Positions 7,504-16,762 of a stretch of 64,000 bases of DNA are shown one piece after another. How positions within the stretch are numbered: the stretch's first letter is position 1; each line of letters begins with the position of its first letter. Source of the DNA: Opitutia bacterium UBA957 (lineage in GTDB: Bacteria > Verrucomicrobiota > Verrucomicrobiia > Opitutales > UBA953); the NCBI GenBank assembly GCA_002293065.1, contig DBCN01000140.1:363-64362 (forward strand), written 5' to 3'. The notes under the pieces are model-generated. The model was not told the DNA's origin. It was given only the letters and a program-made list of their open reading frames with translations, and searched no databases. The translations under genes and the position numbers were made by a program.

Positions 7504-9345
7504 ATGTGCGGCATCATCGGTTATGTCGGTCACCAGGCGGCGGCGCCCGTTTTGCTCGGTGGTTTGCGCCGTCTGGAGTATCGTGGCTACGACTCCGCCG
7601 GCTTGGCGTTGCAGGAGTCCGGCGGTCAACTGACCTCCGTCCGCGCCGTCGGGAAGGTGATGCGCCTGACCGAGAAAGTGCAGGCCGAGCTCGCGGGCAC
7701 ACCCGTGCTGGCGGCGCAGGTCGGTATCGCGCATACCCGCTGGGCGACGCATGGGGCACCGACCGAGCCGAACGCCCACCCGCATTTTTCCGGCGATCGG
7801 CGCCTTTGCTTGGTCCACAACGGCATCATCGAGAACTACCGGGCGATCCGCGCCCGTTTGGAGGCCAAGGGGCATGCCTTCGTCTCGGAAACCGACACCG
7901 AGGCCTTGGCCCGTTTGGTTGGGGAGCATTATCAAGGCGACCTGCGCAAAGCCGTGGGGCAGGCCTTGGCGCAAGTCGAAGGTGCCTACGGTATCGCCGT
8001 GCTGGCCGTCGATGAACCCGGCGTCATGGTCGTGGCCCGCAAGGGGAGTCCCTTGGTCCTGGGTTTGGGCGAAGGCGAGACCCTCGTCGCCTCGGATGCC
8101 GCGGCCTTGGTCGCGCATACCCGCCGCGTCATTTATCTGGACGATGGGGATATCGCGGTCGTCACGGCCGACCGCGTCGACATCCGCGACCGCCACGATG
8201 TGGTTCGCGAACGCGAGGTGGCGGAACTCGGCTTGGATCCCGGTGCGGTCGAGAAGGGCGGCTACGAACACTTCATGCTCAAGGAAATCCACGAGCAGCC
8301 GGAATCCGTCCGGAATGCCCTGCGGGGGCGCCTCGAGGCCGAGCATGGCACCGCGGTCTTGGCCGGCATGGCGACCTCCGCGCTCGACCTCGCCGAAATC
8401 CAGCGCATCATCCTGGTCGGGTGTGGAACCTCCTTGCATGCCGGGCAGGTCGGGGAGTTCGCCTTCGAGGATTGGGCGGACCTCAACGCGGAGGTGCAAC
8501 CGGCGGCCGAGTTCCGTTACCGAAATCCCTTGGTCGGGAGCCGGGACCTCGTCTTGGCCATCTCGCAGTCGGGCGAAACCGCCGACACCTTGGCCGCGGT
8601 CCGCGAAGCCAAGGTCAAGGGCGCCTTGGTCTTGGGCGTCGTCAACGTGGTCGGTTCGACGATCGCGCGGGAGACGGGCCAAGGCGTCTTCATCCACGCC
8701 GGCCCCGAGATCTCCGTGGCCTCGACGAAAGCCTTCACCGGACAAGTCGCGGTGCTCTTGCTCATGGCCTTGCGGTTGGGGCGGGGGCGGCGCCTCTCCT
8801 TGGAGCGTGGCCGGGCGCTCGCCGCGGAACTCGCGCGACTACCGGAACTCATCGAACAGGTCTTGGCGCAGGCTGACGCCATCGCGGCGGTGGCCGGGCG
8901 GATGGCCGCCGCGGAGCATGCCTTCTTCTTGGGCCGAGGTCCGATGCACCCCGTGGCGTTGGAAGGCGCCTTGAAGCTCAAGGAAATCTCCTACGTCCAC
9001 GCGGAGGGCTACCATGCGGCGGAGATGAAGCATGGCCCCATCGCCTTGCTCACGCCCGGTACCCCGGTCATCGTCTTGGCGAACCGCTCGCCGCAGTTGG
9101 ATAAAGTTTGGGGCAATGCGGAAGAATGCAAAGCGCGGGGTGCGCGGATCATCGCGGTCGTCTCGGCCGGTCAGGTGGGTGCCGACCTGGCGGATGACCG
9201 GATCGTCATTCCGGACTGCGATCCCTTGGTGGCGACGATTCCGGCGACCGTGGCTTTGCAGCTCTTGGCGTATCATGTGGCGCGTCTGCGCGGGTGTTCG
9301 ATCGACCAACCACGCAACCTCGCGAAGTCGGTGACCGTGGAGTGA
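7504..9345 (+). CDS. glmS: Glutamine--fructose-6-phosphate aminotransferase (isomerizing) GlmS
   Basis: The enzyme makes glucosamine-6-phosphate from fructose-6-phosphate and glutamine. The start at 7504 is fixed by chemistry: Cys2 of MCGIIGYVG must become the N-terminal nucleophile of the glutaminase domain, so a longer frame reaching back to 7150 is not the protein. The product is 613 residues, as usual. The class II glutaminase domain covers about 2-220 (HTRWATHG, HNGIIENY). Two SIS domains follow (VGCGTSLHAG, SQSGETADT, STKAFTGQ). The C-terminus ends PRNLAKSVTVE, the family hallmark. It begins 1 base after the preceding gene's stop. No glmS ribozyme-like leader is possible with that spacing. 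Confidence 0.97.
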   Translation: MCGIIGYVGHQAAAPVLLGGLRRLEYRGYDSAGLALQESGGQLTSVRAVGKVMRLTEKVQAELAGTPVLAAQVGIAHTRWATHGAPTEPNAHPHFSGDRRLCLVHNGIIENYRAIRARLEAKGHAFVSETDTEALARLVGEHYQGDLRKAVGQALAQVEGAYGIAVLAVDEPGVMVVARKGSPLVLGLGEGETLVASDAAALVAHTRRVIYLDDGDIAVVTADRVDIRDRHDVVREREVAELGLDPGAVEKGGYEHFMLKEIHEQPESVRNALRGRLEAEHGTAVLAGMATSALDLAEIQRIILVGCGTSLHAGQVGEFAFEDWADLNAEVQPAAEFRYRNPLVGSRDLVLAISQSGETADTLAAVREAKVKGALVLGVVNVVGSTIARETGQGVFIHAGPEISVASTKAFTGQVAVLLLMALRLGRGRRLSLERGRALAAELARLPELIEQVLAQADAIAAVAGRMAAAEHAFFLGRGPMHPVALEGALKLKEISYVHAEGYHAAEMKHGPIALLTPGTPVIVLANRSPQLDKVWGNAEECKARGARIIAVVSAGQVGADLADDRIVIPDCDPLVATIPATVALQLLAYHVARLRGCSIDQPRNLAKSVTVE

Positions 9346-9426
9346 AACTGATATATTTAATAGGTCATCAACCCTAGGGGCCCACCGTTGCAGGGGGTAG
9401 CGCGACTTTTTCATATCGATGGCGTC

Positions 9427-9830
<404 letters not shown>

Positions 9831-9921
9831 AGACAGCGGAAGGTGAATGAGTGCGGAGCGGCGGGACTTTTTCAAGCACGAAAACAGGCCAAGGCCGCCG
9901 ACCGTAAAGGGCTGTTCAAAG

Positions 9922-9993
9922 TGGCCAGACCGGGACTCGAACCCGGAACCAATTGATTAAAAGTCAACTGCTCTACCATTGAGCTATCTGGCC
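9922..9993 (-). tRNA. tRNA-Lys(TTT)
   Basis: Reading the minus strand from 9993, the acceptor is GGCCAGA/TCTGGCC, the D stem GCTC/GAGC, and the anticodon stem-loop GTTGA-CTTTTAA-TCAAT with anticodon TTT. The T arm is CCGGG-TTCGAGT-CCCGG with discriminator A. The bases that follow the discriminator are CTT, so CCA is not encoded, unlike the tRNA-Lys(CTT) 91 bases away. The two genes probably share a transcript; the spacer between them (9831-9921) holds no other gene that I can see. Confidence 0.95.
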
Positions 9994-10049
9994 CTTGAAC
10001 GCCTGCCAGCAAAGGGCTTTGCCTGCCGAGGGTAAAGGATAAATAGCCC

Positions 10050-10613
10050 TTAGCGGTGACCGCGTTGCCGAACGGCCTCGAACAGGCAGACGCCCGCGGA
10101 GACGGACACGTTGAGGCACGGCACGGCACCCAGCATCGGAATCCGCACCAAGAAATCGCAGGTTTCCGCCGTCAGGTGGCGGATCCCGTCGCCCTCGGCA
10201 CCCATGACGATCGCCAGCGGGCCGGTCAGTTTGGCGGAGTAGAGGGATTGACTCGTCTTGTGGTCGCTCGTCCCGGCGATCCACACGCCGCCATCCTTGA
10301 GTTTCACCAAGGCGTTGCGCAGGTTGTTGGCCTGGACGATGGGCATGTGCTCGGCCGCGCCGACGGCGACCTTGCGGACGGTGTCGTTGACCGGCGAGGA
10401 ATTCTTGCGGGTCGTGACCACGAACGCGCACCCGGCGCAATCGGCGGTGCGGAGACAAGCCCCGAGGTTGTGGGGGTCCTGCACGCCGTCGAGGACGAGG
10501 ATCAGCGGGTCCTTGTGCTGCGCGAGCAGGGCCGGGATGTCCGCTTCATCCAACAGCCGAATCGGCTTATGGAGGTCCGCGTGGCGGGGCGCTCGATCAT
10601 TGGACCGAGCCAT
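10050..10613 (-). CDS. SpoU/TrmH-family RNA 2'-O-ribose methyltransferase
   Basis: This is a 187-residue SPOUT enzyme that transfers a methyl group from SAM to a ribose 2'-OH in rRNA or tRNA. All three SpoU motifs are present: DPHNLGACLRTA (about 45-56), IVMGAEGDGIR (about 136-146) and VPCLNVSVSAGVCLFE (about 163-178), which form the trefoil knot. It is shorter than RlmB (about 245) because the N-terminal L30e-like substrate-binding domain is missing; only about 35 residues precede the catalytic domain. The target nucleotide cannot be told. It lies 3 bases after asd on the same strand, so it is likely co-transcribed. Confidence 0.88.
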   Translation of the reverse strand: MARSNDRAPRHADLHKPIRLLDEADIPALLAQHKDPLILVLDGVQDPHNLGACLRTADCAGCAFVVTTRKNSSPVNDTVRKVAVGAAEHMPIVQANNLRNALVKLKDGGVWIAGTSDHKTSQSLYSAKLTGPLAIVMGAEGDGIRHLTAETCDFLVRIPMLGAVPCLNVSVSAGVCLFEAVRQRGHR

Positions 10614-10616
10614 GGA

Positions 10617-11636
10617 TCAGCGGCGGGCCAGACGGCCGCGGGCGTGGAGGGCTTCGGCGATCTGGATGGCGTTGAGGGCCGCCCCTTTCCAGAGCTGGTC
10701 GCCGCTCACCCACAGTGAGAGGCCGTTCTCGAAGAGCGTGTCCTTGCGCAGGCGACCGACGCCGCACTTTTCCTTGCCGGCGTAATCCAGCGGCATCGGG
10801 TAAACCTTCTTCGCGGGTTCATCGCAGACTTCGGCGCCGGGGAAGGCCGCGATCGCCGCGCGGGCGACGGCGAGGTCCACGGGGCGCTCGAACTCGGCGC
10901 TGATGGCGATCGAGTGGGCGCGGAAGACCGGGACGCGGACGCAGGTCGTCGTGACCTTGAGGTCGGGCAGGCCCATGATCTTGCGGCCTTCGTGCAGCAT
11001 CTTCATCTCTTCCTTGGTGTAGCCGTCTTCCAGGAAGGAGTCGACCTGCGGGATGAGGTTGAAGGCGATGGTGTGCGGGTAGACCTTGGGCGGGGACGCC
11101 TCGCCTTTGGCCCAAGCGCGCACCTGCGTGTCGAGTTCACGCATGGCTTCGGCGCCGGTGCCGGAGACCGCTTGGTAGGTCGAGGCGAAGAAGCGCTTCA
11201 GCCCGAACGCCTGGTGCAGGGGGAAGAGGCCCATCAAGGCGATGGCGGTGGAGCAATTCGGGTTCGCGATGATGCCTTGGTGGTTATCCAGGGCATGGGC
11301 ATTGATCTCGGGGACCACCAGGGGGACCGTCGGGTCCATGCGGAAGGCCGAACTGTTGTCGATGACGATGACCCCGCGTTTGACCGCCTCGTGGGCCAGG
11401 GCGACGGAAACCGAGCCGCCGGCGCTGAAGACGACGAAATCCAGGCCTGCAAAGGCCTCTGGCTGGGCTTCCTGGACGGTCCAGTCGCGGCCGCCATAGC
11501 TGACCTTGGACCCGGCCGAACGGGCCGAGGCGAGGGGGCGGAGCTCCGCTACCGGGAACTTTCGCTTGGCCATCAACGCCAGCAGTTCTTGACCGACCGC
11601 GCCGGTCACGCCCACGATGCCAATTCGATATGCCAT
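10617..11636 (-). CDS. asd: Aspartate-semialdehyde dehydrogenase
   Basis: The enzyme reduces aspartyl phosphate to aspartate semialdehyde with NADPH, feeding lysine, diaminopimelate, threonine and methionine synthesis. The 339-residue length is normal. GVTGAVGQ (9-16) is the nucleotide-binding loop, the active-site cysteine is C128 in NPNCSTA, and a later RVPVFRAHS segment carries a substrate-binding Arg and the catalytic His. The gene is divergent from the L,D-transpeptidase and upstream of the SpoU methyltransferase. Diaminopimelate supply links it to the envelope genes nearby. Confidence 0.96.
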   Translation of the reverse strand: MAYRIGIVGVTGAVGQELLALMAKRKFPVAELRPLASARSAGSKVSYGGRDWTVQEAQPEAFAGLDFVVFSAGGSVSVALAHEAVKRGVIVIDNSSAFRMDPTVPLVVPEINAHALDNHQGIIANPNCSTAIALMGLFPLHQAFGLKRFFASTYQAVSGTGAEAMRELDTQVRAWAKGEASPPKVYPHTIAFNLIPQVDSFLEDGYTKEEMKMLHEGRKIMGLPDLKVTTTCVRVPVFRAHSIAISAEFERPVDLAVARAAIAAFPGAEVCDEPAKKVYPMPLDYAGKEKCGVGRLRKDTLFENGLSLWVSGDQLWKGAALNAIQIAEALHARGRLARR

Positions 11637-11701
11637 GTTCTGAGTTATCCTTGGTTTTGAAAAAGGAGTTCGCCGAACGCCTTCAGGCGTTGGGTGTATC
11701 C

Positions 11702-12187
11702 ATGTCGGAACATTGCCTTCTGGTGTCGGTTGACCAGCAAAAACTCTGGCATTTTCATGGTGGCGGGTGCGATGCCTACACCATCAGCACAGCCCGGGCC
11801 GGCCGGGGTTGCGTCCAGGATTCGCACCAGACCCCCACGGGCTTGCATGAGGTCTCCGAGAAGATCGGCGCAGGCGCGCCCAGCGGCATGGTCTTCAAGG
11901 CCCGGCAGGCCACGGGGAAACTCTGGGCCGATTGGCCGTCCGCGGAGGACAACCTCATCACTTCGCGCATCCTTTGGTTGGCTGGCCTGGAGCCCGGCCA
12001 TAACGCCGGCACCGATGCGGCCGGGCGGGTCGTCGACACCAAGCAACGCTACGTCTACATCCATGGCACGAATCAGCACGCCCGGCTCGGGACGCCCAAT
12101 AGCCACGGTTGCGTGCTGCTGGCCGATGCCGATGCGATCGCGCTCTTCGACCGGGTGCCGGTCGGGGCGCAGGTTTACATCCGCTAG
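11702..12187 (+). CDS. L,D-transpeptidase, YkuD domain, no signal peptide
   Basis: This 161-residue protein consists almost only of a YkuD catalytic domain. The signature is HGTN at 121-124 followed by SHGC at 134-137, with the nucleophile C137. These enzymes form 3-3 cross-links or attach proteins to peptidoglycan. With the ATG at 11702 the domain starts at once (MSEHCLLVSVDQQKLWHF) and there is no signal peptide. A start at 11630 would overlap the divergent asd start by 7 bases and adds no signal either. It is therefore either a cytoplasmic member or exported by an unseen route. It converges on mrdA, with 3 bases between the stops. Confidence 0.85.
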   Translation: MSEHCLLVSVDQQKLWHFHGGGCDAYTISTARAGRGCVQDSHQTPTGLHEVSEKIGAGAPSGMVFKARQATGKLWADWPSAEDNLITSRILWLAGLEPGHNAGTDAAGRVVDTKQRYVYIHGTNQHARLGTPNSHGCVLLADADAIALFDRVPVGAQVYIR

Positions 12188-12190
12188 GAT

Positions 12191-14266
12191 TTATTTTTCG
12201 TCGGCCGCCGACCGCCAGGAGAGAATCATGTCGCGGGCGACCGGTCCCGCCGTCTTGCCGCCCCAGGTGCTGGTGTCGAGCTGTCCCTCCACGAGCACGC
12301 AGAAGGCGACCACGGGATTGTCCGCCGGGGCGTAACCGACGATCCAGGCGAGGTGGGCTTTCTCGCCTTTCTTGAAGTATTCCGAAGTCCCCGTCTTGGC
12401 GGCATAGGGGAGCCCCGGAATGCGCACGATCTTGGCGGTGCCTTCTTCCACGCAGCGCACCATGCCTTCGCGGAGGGCGTTGAGCTGCGGGGTCGTCAGG
12501 CCGATCGGCTCCGCGCCGGCATGGCGGCCGTCGCGACCCGGGTCGTGGATGATGCTCGGGGTGGTGCGCGTCTCCCCGCGGGCGATGGAAGCGATCAGGC
12601 ACGCCATGTGGAGCGGCGTGGTGAGCAGATAGCCTTGGCCGATCGACGTGTTGGCGGTGTCGCCATCCGTCCAAGGTTCCCCCGCGACCCGCTGTTTGTA
12701 GGCCCGATCGGGGATGACCATGCGGGTGGCGGGATTCGGTAGCTCGGTGGTCGAATGGTTGTCGTGCTCCGACGGCTTGCGCAACAGCGGGGCATCCAAG
12801 CCGAAACGGCGGGCTTCCTTCGCGAGGCTTTCGGGGCCGGTCCGGAGGCCGACTTGGTAGTTCCAGACGTTGCACGAAACGGCGAGCATCTTCTCCAGGT
12901 CGACCTGCCCGTAGCCCACCGGATCGTGTTCGGGGAAGGCGCGCCCACCGACCATATAACTGGGACCGCAGTCCAGGATGTCGTCCCAGTCGATCTTGTT
13001 GGCCCGCAAGCCGGCCGTGGCGGTGATCAACTTGAACGTGGAGCCCGGGGCGTAAAGCCCCTGGGTCGCGCGGTTGAGCCAGCCCCCGTCCGCGTTCACT
13101 TGATCGAAGTAAATCTGGGTGACGCGGTCCGCCATCTCATTGGGGTCGAAGGAGGGCTGGCTCGCCAACGCCAGGATTTCGCCCGTGTTGACGTCGAGCA
13201 TGACCGCGGCCGCGGGCAGGGGCTTGCCTTGCGAGTCGACGATCTTGGCCAAGGCCTCCTCGGCCGCTTTTTGGATCTTGGTGTCGAGCGAAAGCGCGAC
13301 GTTCGCGCCTTGGATGGGGGCGGAAAACTTCAGCAAATCCTTGTTATAGCCGGAAGAGGTCTTGGTCCACAGTTCCCAGCCGCTGCGTCCGGAGAGGACT
13401 TCGTTGTAGGTCGCTTCGATGCCGTCCGCCCCTTTTTTGCCCGTGTAGCCCAGTTTCTGGAAGTTGACGAACTCGCTCTCGACCACGTCGTCGAGTTGTC
13501 CCTTGAGGATGTCGGAGTCGCGCACGTAACCAAGGACATGGGCGGCCAGCTTACCGTTCGGGTAGGAGCGGACCATGTCGGCTTCGAGCGTGATCGGGCC
13601 ATGGACCGGGAATTGCTCGATGAAGCGGGCGACGGCGCGATTGCCTTCCTCGGGGGTCACGGCATGGCCGGAGTTCGGGAAAGCCAGGTCGAGGATGAGC
13701 GGGAACTTCAGGGCGCGACGCTCGTTCAGGTGCTTCCGCAGCGCGTCCGGGTGCACCATGCGCTCTTCCGGATGCAAGTTCGGGGTCGACTTGACCTTGG
13801 CGGAGCCCTTCGCGGCTTTCTGGTTCGTCGAGTCGATGACGAACCAGATCTTGGTCAGCCAGGCGTTGAGCACGTTCAGGCGTGCGGTCTGCTGGAGTTG
13901 GTCGTAATCGGGGCGCCGATCGGGGAAGCGGGCTTTCTCCTTGTTCAGCAGGTCGAGGTACTCCTTCCGGAACTCCGGCTGCAGCGCGAGGAGGTCCGCC
14001 TTCACGCTCCACCGGACGCGGTTATCGACGAGGACATAGCCGTTGCGGTCGAAGATCTTGCCGCGCGAGGGTGGGCGGATGACGACGCGCCGGCTTTGGT
14101 TTTCCGATTGGTCGTTGAGGGCGTCGTTCTGGATGAGCTGTCGGTAGCCGAGCCCCACCGCGACGTAGATGAAGCCGGCGGAGAAAAGCAGGAAAATCGC
14201 CCGCAGCCGCCAGGCGGAAATGGGATCCGACGGCGCGGAAGGGTTTTGTCCGTCGACGTCCTTCAT
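12191..14266 (-). CDS. mrdA: Penicillin-binding protein 2, elongation transpeptidase
   Basis: This is the D,D-transpeptidase of the elongasome, anchored in the inner membrane. I chose the ATG at 14266 (MKDVDGQN), which overlaps the mreD stop as ATGA and gives 691 residues; a longer frame to 14383 would sit inside mreD. One membrane helix spans about 23-43, and the pedestal/dimerization domain about 60-300. The transpeptidase has STFK at 409-412, SCN at 464-466 and KTGTSEYF from 624. It is the last gene of mreB-mreC-mreD-mrdA. rodA, the usual partner, is not next to it. Confidence 0.95.
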   Translation of the reverse strand: MKDVDGQNPSAPSDPISAWRLRAIFLLFSAGFIYVAVGLGYRQLIQNDALNDQSENQSRRVVIRPPSRGKIFDRNGYVLVDNRVRWSVKADLLALQPEFRKEYLDLLNKEKARFPDRRPDYDQLQQTARLNVLNAWLTKIWFVIDSTNQKAAKGSAKVKSTPNLHPEERMVHPDALRKHLNERRALKFPLILDLAFPNSGHAVTPEEGNRAVARFIEQFPVHGPITLEADMVRSYPNGKLAAHVLGYVRDSDILKGQLDDVVESEFVNFQKLGYTGKKGADGIEATYNEVLSGRSGWELWTKTSSGYNKDLLKFSAPIQGANVALSLDTKIQKAAEEALAKIVDSQGKPLPAAAVMLDVNTGEILALASQPSFDPNEMADRVTQIYFDQVNADGGWLNRATQGLYAPGSTFKLITATAGLRANKIDWDDILDCGPSYMVGGRAFPEHDPVGYGQVDLEKMLAVSCNVWNYQVGLRTGPESLAKEARRFGLDAPLLRKPSEHDNHSTTELPNPATRMVIPDRAYKQRVAGEPWTDGDTANTSIGQGYLLTTPLHMACLIASIARGETRTTPSIIHDPGRDGRHAGAEPIGLTTPQLNALREGMVRCVEEGTAKIVRIPGLPYAAKTGTSEYFKKGEKAHLAWIVGYAPADNPVVAFCVLVEGQLDTSTWGGKTAGPVARDMILSWRSAADEK

Positions 14267-14793
14267 ACGGCTTCGTCGGGTTGGGGGACGCCGACCCGAT
14301 CCATGGCGAAGTTCTGGACCAAGGTCAGGGGTACGAGCAGCAGGACGGCCAGGATGGTCGCCAGCAGCAGATGCAGCAACCACTGCCCCAGGAAGTGCAG
14401 CGAGAGCAAGGGGACATCAGCCGTGTGGGCGAGTCCGGCGGCGATGAACCACGCCGAGCACCCGAGGGCATTCACGACGACGGCCGCCCCGAACATCTTC
14501 GGCATGTCCCGGATCTCGTCGCGATGAGAGGTCAGGTAGATGGCGATGAAGACCAGGAGGAGCGCCAGCGAGCCATCGGGGATCGGGCGCAGCGATTCGA
14601 AGAGGAAGCCGACGCAGGCCGAGAACAGCACGGCTTGCCAGCGTCGGAGACGCCGGCAGGGCGCGATGATGGCGGCGCCGGAGACGAATAGGCAGACGCC
14701 CGAGGCGGCCATGGCGTCCGAAAGCAAGTCGACGCCGAGCAACCAAGGGAAAGTCGCCAGGAGGAGAAAAAGCCAGGCCCAGCTCAGGCTCAT
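14263..14793 (-). CDS. mreD: Rod shape-determining protein MreD-like
   Basis: This is a 176-residue, very hydrophobic protein with about five membrane segments. It lies between mreC and mrdA and overlaps both by 4 bases (ATGA at each junction). MreD is poorly conserved, so the call rests mainly on size, topology and position. A conserved-looking FLFESLRPIPDGSLAL stretch near residue 63 fits the P/G-rich turn of MreD proteins. It is expected to help anchor the MreBC-PBP2 elongation complex. Confidence 0.82.
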   Translation of the reverse strand: MSLSWAWLFLLLATFPWLLGVDLLSDAMAASGVCLFVSGAAIIAPCRRLRRWQAVLFSACVGFLFESLRPIPDGSLALLLVFIAIYLTSHRDEIRDMPKMFGAAVVVNALGCSAWFIAAGLAHTADVPLLSLHFLGQWLLHLLLATILAVLLLVPLTLVQNFAMDRVGVPQPDEAV

Positions 14794-15677
14794 CGAAATT
14801 CTTCCGGTTTACCCGCCGGGGTGAGGAGGATTTCGCCCGCCGTCGGGTACTTCGGAATCAGCACCGAGACTTCTTGGATGAAATTGAGTTCTTTCGCCGG
14901 CGTGAGCGCGCCCGTCTGCATGTGTTTCTCGGCGGTCGACTGGACGCCGGCTTCGAGCGTGCCCAGCGTGAGGCCGGAGGGGAAGACGCCGCCCAAGCCG
15001 GTGGTCATGACCTTCGCGATTTGGCCGGCGGGCGGGTTATACTCGAGCGGGATGATTGAGACCACGGCGCGGGGTGCGGACAACGAAAGGCCCGCCCGAC
15101 CGCTGACATGGACGACGTGGTATTGGTCGTCCCCTTCGAGGAACGCGGTGCAGCGGAAGCCGGGGCTGGTGACGAGGTCCACCTCGCTGGTGGTGAGGTG
15201 GACGGTGCTGACCCGGCCGATGACGCGGTCGCCGAAGACGACGGGGCAACCGGGGCGGATGCCGTCGCTGCGGCCTTTGCGGATGACGATGCGCTGCCAC
15301 CAGGAGGAAGTTTCGCGGATGGAGACGCGGGCGACGACGGTGACGAATTCGGTCGACTGCGGGTAGCGGAGCATCTCGCGGAGGCGGATGTTCTCCTTGC
15401 GCGCATCGTCCAGGGAATGGAGCTTCAACTCGAGCGCGGCGTTGATGCGGGCGAGGTCGCGGGAGGCGGCGACCAGTTCTTCGGGGGAGCGGCTCTTGAG
15501 TTCCCAGTATCGCGCGAGGTCGCGACCCTTGCCGACCAGATGCAAGGCGGGGGCTTGGAATTCGGCGAAGGCTTCGCGGTTGAAGCGCCGGACGGCGCTC
15601 GGCAGGATCAACCAAAGCCCGATGAAGAACACCAGGGCGACATAGGATGCTTTGGCTCCTTGGCGGTTGTTGTCCAT
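14790..15677 (-). CDS. mreC: Rod shape-determining protein MreC
   Basis: This 295-residue bitopic protein links cytoplasmic MreB to periplasmic PBP2. A membrane helix lies at about 10-30 (ASYVALVFFIGLWLILPSAV). A coiled-coil region follows at about 50-105 (LAAINAALELKLHSLDDARKE-like heptads), then the MreC double beta-barrel (VVARVSIRETSSWWQRIVI; GCPVVFGDRVIGRVS). It overlaps mreD by 4 bases and follows mreB by 20 bases in one operon. Confidence 0.93.
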   Translation of the reverse strand: MDNNRQGAKASYVALVFFIGLWLILPSAVRRFNREAFAEFQAPALHLVGKGRDLARYWELKSRSPEELVAASRDLARINAALELKLHSLDDARKENIRLREMLRYPQSTEFVTVVARVSIRETSSWWQRIVIRKGRSDGIRPGCPVVFGDRVIGRVSTVHLTTSEVDLVTSPGFRCTAFLEGDDQYHVVHVSGRAGLSLSAPRAVVSIIPLEYNPPAGQIAKVMTTGLGGVFPSGLTLGTLEAGVQSTAEKHMQTGALTPAKELNFIQEVSVLIPKYPTAGEILLTPAGKPEEFR

Positions 15678-15697
15678 GGCGGGTCAGCCCGCGGGGA

Positions 15698-16714
15698 TTA
15701 CTCCCGGCCGCTCCAGCGGGAGGCGTTGGCGAGGATTTTGCCGGTGCCGTTGACGACGGCGCAGAGCGGATCTTCGGCGACGATCACCGGCAGGCCCGTG
15801 GCTTCCGAAATGGCGCGGTCGATGCGGCGGATGAGCGCGCCGCCACCCGCGATGACGATGCCGCGGTCGACGAGGTCGGCGGAAAGTTCCGGCGGGATGC
15901 GCTCCAGCGAGCTCTTCACGGCTTCGATGATCTGGTTGACGTTGTCGGCCATGGCCTCGCGGACTTCCTGCGAGGTGAGGTGCAAGGAGCGGGGGAGACC
16001 GGTGACGGCGTCGCGACCGCGCACTTCGTAGGTCATCTCCTGTTCGAGGGCGTAGGCGGAGCCGATCTTGATCTTGATTTCTTCGGCGGTGCGTTCGCCG
16101 ATGATCAGGTTGTAAGACGAGCGGATGTACTTGATGATCGAAAGGTCGAACTCGTCGCCACCCACGCGGATGGAGCGGGCGTGGACGATGCCACCGAGGG
16201 AGATGACGGCGACTTCGGTCGTGCCGCCACCGATGTCGACGATCATGGAGCCGGTGGGCTCTTCGACGGGCAGGCCGACGCCGATGGCCGAGGCGACCGG
16301 CTCGGGGATGGTGATGACGTCATCAGCTCCGGCGCGGTAGGCCGAGTCCATGACGGCACGGCGTTCGACGGCGGTGATGCCGTAAGGCACGGCGACGACG
16401 ACGGTGAGGTTGGTGAAGATGGACTTCCGGGCGACCTTGCCGATGAAGTAGCGGAGCATGTGCTCGCTGATCTCGAAGTCGGCGATCACGCCGTCCTTCA
16501 TCGGGCGGAGGGCTTGGATGTCGCCCGGGGTGCGGCCAAGCATCATCTTGGCTTCATTGCCGACGGCGATGGGCTTGCGCGTGGTCGAGCGGATGGCCAC
16601 GACGGAAGGCTCGCGGAGAACGACGCCGCGGTCCTTGAGGAAGACGAGCGTGTTGGCGGTACCGAGGTCGATGCCGATGGCTTGCGTGAATAGCCCGGGG
16701 AAGCGCTTGAACAT
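15698..16714 (-). CDS. mreB: Rod shape-determining protein MreB
   Basis: This is the bacterial actin that directs lateral wall synthesis. The 338-residue length is usual. IGIDLGTANTLVF (13-25) is phosphate loop 1, IVDIGGGTTEVAVIS is the second phosphate motif, and VIAGGGALIRRID near residue 285 is the adenosine motif. The N-terminal MFKRFPGLF may act as an amphipathic membrane-binding helix. It heads the mreBCD-mrdA operon; a repeat-bearing leader with a weak promoter precedes it. Confidence 0.97.
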   Translation of the reverse strand: MFKRFPGLFTQAIGIDLGTANTLVFLKDRGVVLREPSVVAIRSTTRKPIAVGNEAKMMLGRTPGDIQALRPMKDGVIADFEISEHMLRYFIGKVARKSIFTNLTVVVAVPYGITAVERRAVMDSAYRAGADDVITIPEPVASAIGVGLPVEEPTGSMIVDIGGGTTEVAVISLGGIVHARSIRVGGDEFDLSIIKYIRSSYNLIIGERTAEEIKIKIGSAYALEQEMTYEVRGRDAVTGLPRSLHLTSQEVREAMADNVNQIIEAVKSSLERIPPELSADLVDRGIVIAGGGALIRRIDRAISEATGLPVIVAEDPLCAVVNGTGKILANASRWSGRE

Positions 16715-16732
16715 CAGATGGGTTGGTTTCCT

Positions 16733-16762
16733 CTATGAATAACCTATGAATAAGGGAGTCAA
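16733..16762 (-). promoter_or_regulatory. Candidate mreB promoter with tandem repeat
   Basis: On the minus strand TTGACT (16762-16757) resembles a -35 element, and TTCATA lies 17 bases on, a poor -10. The same stretch holds an exact 10-base direct repeat on the plus strand, CTATGAATAA at 16733-16742 and again at 16744-16753, an 11-base period. This could place a regulator twice on one DNA face. AGAGGAAA precedes the start as a weak ribosome-binding site. Confidence 0.3.

Noticed and set aside
12755..14527. A 590-codon plus-strand reading frame opposite mrdA and mreD
   Set aside because: It lies entirely opposite two well-supported genes and has no recognisable motif.
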